A stretch of DNA of 6,144 nucleotides, from positions 1 through 6,144 of the forward strand of contig CAMYAU010000087.1 of NCBI GenBank assembly GCA_947253735.1, given 5' to 3'. Origin of the DNA: an uncultured Varibaculum sp. Lineage in GTDB: Bacteria; Actinomycetota; Actinomycetes; Actinomycetales; Actinomycetaceae. The translations under genes were made by a program, and so were the position numbers. This document shows positions 1 to 4,358 of this stretch, one piece after another; position 1 is the first letter of the stretch; every line of letters starts with the position of its first letter. The notes beneath the pieces were generated by a model. The model made no database searches, was not told the origin of the DNA, and worked only from the letters and a program-made list of their open reading frames with translations.

Positions 1-29
1 AGCGCGTCTACCAATTCCGCCACTCGCGC
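1..29 (-). tRNA. tRNA-Leu, 5' portion (partial, cut by left edge)
   Basis: Read on the minus strand from position 29, the sequence starts GCGCGAG, then TG, then GCGGAATTGGTAGACGCGC. This is the acceptor 5' strand followed by the D-arm typical of bacterial tRNA-Leu (the GGCGGAATTGGTAGACGC pattern). Only the first 29 nt are present; the anticodon, the long variable arm and the 3' end lie beyond the left edge. The leucine identity therefore rests on the D-arm alone, and the isoacceptor cannot be told. It lies on the same strand as mnmA and starts 53 nt after its stop, so it could have its own promoter or be read through from the operon. Confidence 0.85.
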
Positions 30-39
30 TGGCTTGAAT

Positions 40-70
40 ATATTAACCTAAGGCACGCTTCCCGTGCCAA
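40..70 (-). promoter_or_regulatory. possible promoter for the tRNA-Leu gene
   Basis: On the minus strand a -10-like TAATAT lies at 45-40, ten bases before the tRNA 5' end. This fits a short leader. The best -35-like hexamer is TTGGCA at 70-65, one mismatch from TTGACA, but the spacing is 19 bp, longer than the preferred 17. The hexamer also overlaps the first arm of the hairpin at 52-68. This is a motif-level guess; the -10 element is the stronger half. Confidence 0.35.
52..68 (-). terminator. hairpin after mnmA, possible weak terminator
   Basis: A perfect 6-bp inverted repeat (GGCACG, 5-nt loop, CGTGCC) begins 14 nt after the mnmA stop codon. On the minus strand it is followed by TTAGGTTAATATATT, which is U-rich but not a clean U-run, so intrinsic termination would be weak or partial. 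On the plus strand no T-run follows. It may instead be an RNA-processing or regulatory hairpin ahead of the tRNA. Confidence 0.4.
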
Positions 71-82
71 TCCACAAGTTTA

Positions 83-1189
83 CTACTGCCGCTTTCCCTG
101 CTTAAACGCCTCTTCGATAGTTGCCTCACAGATGGCGCGATCCCCGGCATAGACCACTAGGGACTGCCCGGAGGCAACCGCACGGGTGGGGTTAAGCAGC
201 TCCGCCCGCAAAGTACCGTCTGCCTCTAAATAAACTTTCGCCGGCACTTGTTGTCCGTGTGCCCGATATTGCAAAGTTACTTCTGACTGCCCTTCTAATG
301 CCGGATTACCCGGCTCGGTCAGTAGAACCGCATCGGTGGCGTTGATTCTGTCTACGCTGAGCAACTCGCTGGCACCGACGACTACGGTGTTGGTTTCCAT
401 ATCGGTACCCAACACATAGCGAGGGCGCCCATCGGCAGCCGGCCTCCCCAGGTTTAGTCCTTTACGCTGCCCGATAGTGAACTGATAGGCGCCCGAGTGG
501 GTGCCCACTTCTGCGCCCTCCGTATCCACGATTTTTCCGGCTTTGCTGCCCAGGTGGGAACGCAAAAATCCGCGAGTGTCCCCGTCAGCGATGAAACAGA
601 TATCGTAGGAATCTGGTTTAGCCGACATGGGCAGGCCGCGTCGCTCGGCTTCAGCACGCACCTGGCTTTTCGATTCATACTCCCCTAACGGGAAAACCAC
701 TTTCTCTAGAGCCTGAAGCCCCATTACCGCCAATACGTAGGATTGGTCTTTTTCGATGCATTTGGCGCGGTGTAGTTCCACGCCGCCCGGTCCATTCAGT
801 ACGCGCGCGTAATGCCCGGTACATACGGCATCGAATCCGAGGGCGTCGGCGCGGGTAGCGAGTTCGCGGAATTTTACGAACTCGTTGCAGCGTACACAGG
901 GGTTGGGGGTGCGGCCACGCCGGTATTCGTTCAGAAAATCTTCTACTACAGTTTCTTCGAAGGTTTCCGCCATATCCCACACGTAGAAGGGAATCCCCAG
1001 CATGGAGGCAGCGAGGCGCGCATCGGATGCATCTTCTACGGTGCAGCAGCCGCGCGAGCCGCAACGGTTTTGGGTCTGGTTAGCGGACAGCGCCATGTGT
1101 ACCGCGGTTACGTCATGTCCGGCTTCTTTGGCGAGGGCGGCGGCGACCGCGGAGTCTACCCCTCCAGATAGCGCTGCTAAAACTTTCAT
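83..1189 (-). CDS. mnmA: tRNA-specific 2-thiouridylase MnmA (TrmU)
   Basis: This cytoplasmic enzyme adenylates the C2 position of the wobble uridine (U34) in tRNAs such as Lys, Glu and Gln, then replaces the oxygen with sulfur relayed from a cysteine desulfurase. The 368-residue protein has the family's usual length. Visible motifs are the N-terminal PP-loop SGGVDS (8-13), NPCVRCN (96-102), TGHYAR (124-129), KDQSY (147-151), DICFI with Cys198, and FTIGQRKGL (237-245) opening the C-terminal part. By alignment from memory with the E. coli enzyme, Cys101 and Cys198 match its two catalytic cysteines (Cys102 and Cys199). Cys98 makes a CxxC that E. coli lacks, and GCCTVED (47-53) is an actinobacterial trait. 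The ATG at 1189 directly abuts the iscS stop (TAAATG) and has an AGAGGA ribosome-binding site 5 nt upstream, inside iscS. The upstream desulfurase is the likely sulfur donor. Confidence 0.96.
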   Translation of the reverse strand: MKVLAALSGGVDSAVAAALAKEAGHDVTAVHMALSANQTQNRCGSRGCCTVEDASDARLAASMLGIPFYVWDMAETFEETVVEDFLNEYRRGRTPNPCVRCNEFVKFRELATRADALGFDAVCTGHYARVLNGPGGVELHRAKCIEKDQSYVLAVMGLQALEKVVFPLGEYESKSQVRAEAERRGLPMSAKPDSYDICFIADGDTRGFLRSHLGSKAGKIVDTEGAEVGTHSGAYQFTIGQRKGLNLGRPAADGRPRYVLGTDMETNTVVVGASELLSVDRINATDAVLLTEPGNPALEGQSEVTLQYRAHGQQVPAKVYLEADGTLRAELLNPTRAVASGQSLVVYAGDRAICEATIEEAFKQGKRQ

Positions 1190-2437
1190 TTATTTCCTCT
1201 CCCGCTCTGCTAGTTTCCGGGAGGCGCTGAGGGCGCCCGGTAATGCCTGTAACAGCCGGTCTATATCCTCGTCCCGCGTGGACCAGCCGAAGGATATCCG
1301 TAAAGACCCAAGGGCGTCCTGCTCGCTATATCCTTGCGCCAAGAGGACTGGGGAGGGACGGGCTACCCCGGTGTGGCAGGCGGATCCGGCCGAAGCGCAG
1401 ATTCCCGCCTGATCCAGAGAGAACAGCAGTCCTTCGGCCTCCGCGCCTGCAAGCGCAAACTGGACAATACCGGGTACTGCCGGGGCGTTGCTGGCGAGTT
1501 TTACTCCCGGAATCGCCAGCGCACCTTGCAGCAGTTTTTCCCGTAACTGCTGGTGGCGGCGGGTAGTTTCTGCTAATTCTTGTTGGGCTGCCGCAAAAGC
1601 TGCCGCTGCCCCTACGGCGGCGATTACGTCTTGGGTGCCAGCCCTAAGCGCCCGTTCTTGGCCGCCGCCGCGCCGGTCGCTAGCGATTTTTACTTCCCGG
1701 CGCGCTAGTAACACCCCGAGGGATGCCGGCCCGCCTACCTTGTGACAGGCGAGCGAAATGGCATCTACCGGGGAGTCGGCAAAGTTTATTTCTTGACGTC
1801 CGGCAGCGGCAATCGCGTCAGTGTGGATAGCAAACCCGCTATCTGAGCCGCTCCCGCTACCTTTCCCGTCGACAGAGTGATCGCCTTGCAAGCCCCGTGT
1901 ATCTGCTGGTGCTTTTTCGCGCAGCAAGTGGCACAGCTCGGAAACTGGCTGTACCACTCCGTTTTCGTTACACACGCTCATCACCGACACCGCCGCTATT
2001 TTAGTGGTGTCCAGCCCAGCTACCGCTTCCAGCTCTACTACCCCGCCGCTATCTACCGGCAGTAGCTGCACCTGGAAGCCTGCAGTCTCCAAGTCGCGAG
2101 CATTAAGCCCGACCGCATCATGTTCTACCTGGCTAACCACTATTTTGGTGCGCAGGGGATCCTGGCGGCGCGCCGCTTTTGCTAGACCGCGCAGCGCCAG
2201 GGCGCAAGAATCGGTGCCACCCCCGGTGAAAATGACTTCTGCCGGTTCGGCTCCCAGCGCCCTCGCCACCCGGGCGCGGGCGGTCTCTAACAGCGCCGCC
2301 GCTTTGCGCCCCGCCGCGTGTGCGGAAGAGGGGTTAGCTCCGATTCCGGCAAGGCTAGCGGCGGCCTCATTCATATCCGTTAGTGCCTCAGTGCGTAGCG
2401 GCTCGGAGGCAGCGTTATCGAGGTAGGCCAGGTCCAC
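1190..2437 (-). CDS. iscS: cysteine desulfurase, IscS/NifS-like
   Basis: This PLP-dependent class V aminotransferase-fold enzyme converts cysteine to alanine and holds the sulfur as a persulfide on an active-site cysteine. Beside mnmA its likely job is tRNA thiolation, and possibly Fe-S assembly. Visible features are YLDNAAS (5-11), GGGTDS (72-77), VEHDAV with His106 (the PLP-stacking His), NENG with Asn157, HTDA with Asp207, ACHK with the Schiff-base Lys233, GGGQERALRAGT (257-268), and GSACHTG with catalytic Cys354. Two oddities stand out. About 25 extra residues, ending in a Gly/Ser/Asp-rich run, lie just before HTDA (about 176-201). Also, the Gln usually found three residues after the Asp is Ala210. 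At 415 residues it is longer than the usual 380-400, as the insert explains. The GTG start shares its first G with the etfA stop (TAGTG), and no good ribosome-binding site is seen, so translation is probably coupled. SufS-type function is less likely, because the neighbours are not Suf genes. Confidence 0.92.
   Translation of the reverse strand: MDLAYLDNAASEPLRTEALTDMNEAAASLAGIGANPSSAHAAGRKAAALLETARARVARALGAEPAEVIFTGGGTDSCALALRGLAKAARRQDPLRTKIVVSQVEHDAVGLNARDLETAGFQVQLLPVDSGGVVELEAVAGLDTTKIAAVSVMSVCNENGVVQPVSELCHLLREKAPADTRGLQGDHSVDGKGSGSGSDSGFAIHTDAIAAAGRQEINFADSPVDAISLACHKVGGPASLGVLLARREVKIASDRRGGGQERALRAGTQDVIAAVGAAAAFAAAQQELAETTRRHQQLREKLLQGALAIPGVKLASNAPAVPGIVQFALAGAEAEGLLFSLDQAGICASAGSACHTGVARPSPVLLAQGYSEQDALGSLRISFGWSTRDEDIDRLLQALPGALSASRKLAERERK
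1195..1200 (-). promoter_or_regulatory. ribosome-binding site of mnmA, inside the end of iscS
   Basis: AGAGGA on the minus strand lies 5 nt before the mnmA ATG, within the last codons of iscS. It supports the ATG at 1189 as the start and suggests translation of the two genes is coupled. Confidence 0.7.
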
Positions 2438-3420
2438 TATGCGTCCAGCGGCTTGATTCGGGACAAGGTGTCCGGAACTACCGTGAACAGATCCCCGACT
2501 ACCCCGAAATCTGCCATTTCAAAGATCCGTGCCTCGGGATCATCAGAGATTGCCACGATTTTCTTGGCGCCGCGAATCCCGCACACGTGGTGGTGATCCC
2601 CGGAAACCCCCAAGCCGATATACAGGTTAGGAGCGATGGAGATACCGGATTGCCCGATTTGGGCGGCGCGATCAATCCAGCCTTGTTCGCAGGCCACGCG
2701 GGTGGCCCCTACGGAGCCTCCCAACACCTCGGCCAGCTGCTCGGCCGGACCAAAATCGCCGTTAACCCCGCGCCCGGCGCAAACCACAACTGGCGCTTCA
2801 GTGAGACCGGCGTGTGAAGATCCGGTGTCTTCCTGGGAAACTATTTGGATCCGTTTAGTGGATTCCCGCAGCTCTACCTGCAGGTTTTCGGTTTCTACTT
2901 CGCCGGCTTCAGCTGCTGGAGCCGCCGAGAGAGAAGTAGTGCGCATGGCCACGATGGGGATGCCGCGGCGAATATAGTAGCTGGTTTCCCAAGTGCCATC
3001 GAGTACCGATTTACCGGCAATCAGTTTCCCGTCAGCGACCTTTAGACTGGTCACATCGACGCTGACGCCAGAACCGAGGATGATCGCGCATTGAGCGGCA
3101 CCATCACGCCCCCAGGAGGTGGAGGGCAAAAGCACTGCCCCGAAGTCACCGCCGCGTACCGCCGAAACCACTAGGTCAGCTAGGACCGCCCCTAACTGCC
3201 AGGTTCCGGTTTCTTGCGGGTCAAAATAGCGCACCGCCTGTACCCCAATCTGGGAAAAATGCAGAGGAGAAATAGAGGAGGGAGCAAGCGCCACTACCTT
3301 ACCGCTAGTGATTTCGCGCGCCAAGGTAATCAGGCGTGCTGCCGCTACCGATAGATGCTGGGGCCGAGCCGCATCCGGGTGGGCAAAAACTAAAACATCT
3401 TTTTCTATTTTTTCGCTCAC
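2437..3420 (-). CDS. etfA: electron transfer flavoprotein subunit alpha (FixB-like)
   Basis: This FAD-binding subunit of the EtfAB heterodimer carries electrons from flavoprotein dehydrogenases to a membrane or other acceptor. The 327-residue length is normal. The N-terminal domain (about 1-190) includes TSWGRD (101-106). After a linker, the C-terminal FAD domain shows GRGVNGDFG (216-224), GATR (238-241), GQSG (256-259), LYIGLGVSG (266-274), DDPEARIF (293-300) and ADFGVVGDLF (303-312). Several usual FAD-site residues differ: SGDHHH stands where SGAIQH is common, and ISDDPEARIF where INKDPEAPIF is common. The family assignment is still secure from the overall motif order. The start is GTG at 3420, with a strong AGGAGG 5 nt upstream. 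That site overlaps the etfB stop, so the two subunit genes are coupled, as fits equimolar partners. No signal peptide is visible. Confidence 0.95.
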   Translation of the reverse strand: MSEKIEKDVLVFAHPDAARPQHLSVAAARLITLAREITSGKVVALAPSSISPLHFSQIGVQAVRYFDPQETGTWQLGAVLADLVVSAVRGGDFGAVLLPSTSWGRDGAAQCAIILGSGVSVDVTSLKVADGKLIAGKSVLDGTWETSYYIRRGIPIVAMRTTSLSAAPAAEAGEVETENLQVELRESTKRIQIVSQEDTGSSHAGLTEAPVVVCAGRGVNGDFGPAEQLAEVLGGSVGATRVACEQGWIDRAAQIGQSGISIAPNLYIGLGVSGDHHHVCGIRGAKKIVAISDDPEARIFEMADFGVVGDLFTVVPDTLSRIKPLDA

Positions 3421-3425
3421 GGTTT

Positions 3426-3431
3426 CCTCCT
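3426..3431 (-). promoter_or_regulatory. strong ribosome-binding site of etfA overlapping the etfB stop
   Basis: A full AGGAGG on the minus strand lies 5 nt before the GTG start of etfA. Its first two bases are the last two of the etfB TAG stop (TAGGAGG). It fixes the otherwise ambiguous GTG start and is the best such site in the window. Confidence 0.85.
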
Positions 3432-4218
3432 ACTTCTCCTGCGCAAAACCGGCTTCAACTAGGTACTTCGCTAATGCTTCCCCGGCGTTAGCCGAGTCGG
3501 TAACGATAGTTCCCTGGTTTTTAGTTTGCTGATATAGCTGGGCGTCCAACACTTCGGTGCCCGAATCAGCGGCTCCCACTTCTTCGGCACTCAGCTCTAA
3601 CTGAGCCAGGTCCCACTGCTCTACCGGTTTCTTCTTGGCCGCCAGCATTTCCTTAAACCCGGGATAGTGCGGCCGGTTAGCCTCGTCATTTACCGAAAGC
3701 ACCAGGGGGTATTTTACGCGCAAGCTGAGAGCAGTTCCCTCTTGATAACTGGTGGCTGCCACGGCCTCTTCGCTGAAACTAACCTGGGAGGCATCGGTAA
3801 TCACCGGCAGCTGCAAGGTAGCAGCCAGGGCTCCCGGTAGCATCGAAGTCATTCCGTCCAGAGAGGAAGTGCCACATAGCACTAAGTCAACGTCGCCGAT
3901 TTTTTCGATCGCTTTGGCTAACACTCGGGCAGTCACGGTCACATCCGAGCCTGCTAGAGCCGGGTCGCACAAGTGGTATGCCCGGTCTGCACCCATCTGG
4001 AGGGCGCGCAGCAAGGCTTTCTTCGCCCCCTCTGGCCCCATAGTGAGCGCAATAATTTCGGCATCCGGTACTGCTGATTTCGCGCTGAGCGCCGCCTCAA
4101 TTGCGTTCTCATCCAGGTCGTTTAGGGTATCTTCTTCCCCGCGTACCAAACGACCATTTTCGATGCGCCGCTCAGACTGCGGGTTGGGTACATGCTTTAC
4201 AGTTACGACAATCCTCAT
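3430..4218 (-). CDS. etfB: electron transfer flavoprotein subunit beta (FixA-like)
   Basis: This AMP-binding subunit pairs with EtfA. At 262 residues it has the family's usual length. It opens with MRIVVTVKHVPNP, the typical beta start. It then shows LNDLDENAIEAAL (32-44), TMGPEGAKKALLRALQMGADRAYHL in the 59-84 region, DVTVTARVLA (92-101), and CGTSSLDGMT (115-124). NRPHYPG (181-187) followed by an AAKKK segment resembles the recognition loop that docks partner dehydrogenases. An in-frame TTG at 4236 would add six residues. I prefer the ATG at 4218 because it gives the canonical N-terminus and has AAGG 7 nt upstream. It is the first gene of the minus-strand operon, with 9 nt to etfA. The family also includes electron-bifurcating members, but no NADH-oxidising partner gene is seen here. 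Confidence 0.95.
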   Translation of the reverse strand: MRIVVTVKHVPNPQSERRIENGRLVRGEEDTLNDLDENAIEAALSAKSAVPDAEIIALTMGPEGAKKALLRALQMGADRAYHLCDPALAGSDVTVTARVLAKAIEKIGDVDLVLCGTSSLDGMTSMLPGALAATLQLPVITDASQVSFSEEAVAATSYQEGTALSLRVKYPLVLSVNDEANRPHYPGFKEMLAAKKKPVEQWDLAQLELSAEEVGAADSGTEVLDAQLYQQTKNQGTIVTDSANAGEALAKYLVEAGFAQEK

Positions 4219-4225
4219 AGTTCTA

Positions 4226-4229
4226 CCTT
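4226..4229 (-). promoter_or_regulatory. ribosome-binding site deciding the etfB start
   Basis: AAGG on the minus strand sits 7 nt before the ATG at 4218. It lies downstream of the alternative TTG start at 4236, so it supports the ATG. Confidence 0.6.
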
Positions 4230-4346
4230 GCCACAAGCTTTCGCGGTGAAAAAGTGAGAAGCCCTACCCCTTTGCTAAGGGAGGAAAGTGGTCGTCTCCT
4301 AAAACCGGTCAAAACCTAGGAATAGCTCTATTGAACGCCAGTCGAT

Positions 4347-4350
4347 AGGA
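4347..4350 (+). promoter_or_regulatory. candidate ribosome-binding site of the debranching gene
   Basis: AGGA lies 8 nt before the GTG start at 4359. The same bases also form part of TAGGAT (4346-4351), a possible -10 element. If TAGGAT is the promoter, the transcript would be leaderless and this AGGA would not be used for ribosome binding. Confidence 0.4.
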
Positions 4351-4358
4351 TTGGATAC

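Larger units (their letters stand above)
4219..4358. promoter_or_regulatory. divergent intergenic region between etfB and the debranching gene
   Basis: This 140-bp gap separates two genes read in opposite directions, so it must hold the promoter of the etfB-mnmA operon and probably that of the debranching gene. That is inferred from layout. I see no strong -35/-10 pair on either strand. On the minus strand a lone TTGACC (4312-4307) lacks a good -10 at 16-19 bp. On the plus strand TAGGAT (4346-4351) is a possible -10. Other visible structure is a 5-bp hairpin, CCCTT-TGCT-AAGGG (4268-4281), in the presumed etfB leader, and AAAACC repeated exactly 10 bp apart (4301-4306 and 4311-4316) around the palindrome ACCGGT. 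Confidence 0.5.

Noticed and set aside
2004..2817. Overlapping plus-strand open frames of 140-144 codons opposite iscS and etfA
   Set aside because: They are antisense to confirmed genes, overlap each other, and have low-complexity Ala/Ser/Arg or unstructured translations without family motifs.
4219..4236. Extended etfB start at the TTG at 4236, adding six residues
   Set aside because: The added residues precede the canonical MRIVVTVKHVPNP start, and the only ribosome-binding site (AAGG, 4226-4229) serves the ATG at 4218.
3752..4249. A 165-codon plus-strand open frame opposite etfB
   Set aside because: It lies entirely antisense to a well-supported etfB, its Ser/Ala/Arg-rich translation resembles nothing I recognise, and it looks like a shadow of the real gene's codon pattern.
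4268..4281. Hairpin CCCTT-TGCT-AAGGG as a terminator or riboswitch
   Set aside because: It has only 5 bp, no U-run follows on either strand, and there is no larger conserved fold around it. It is mentioned only as part of the intergenic region.
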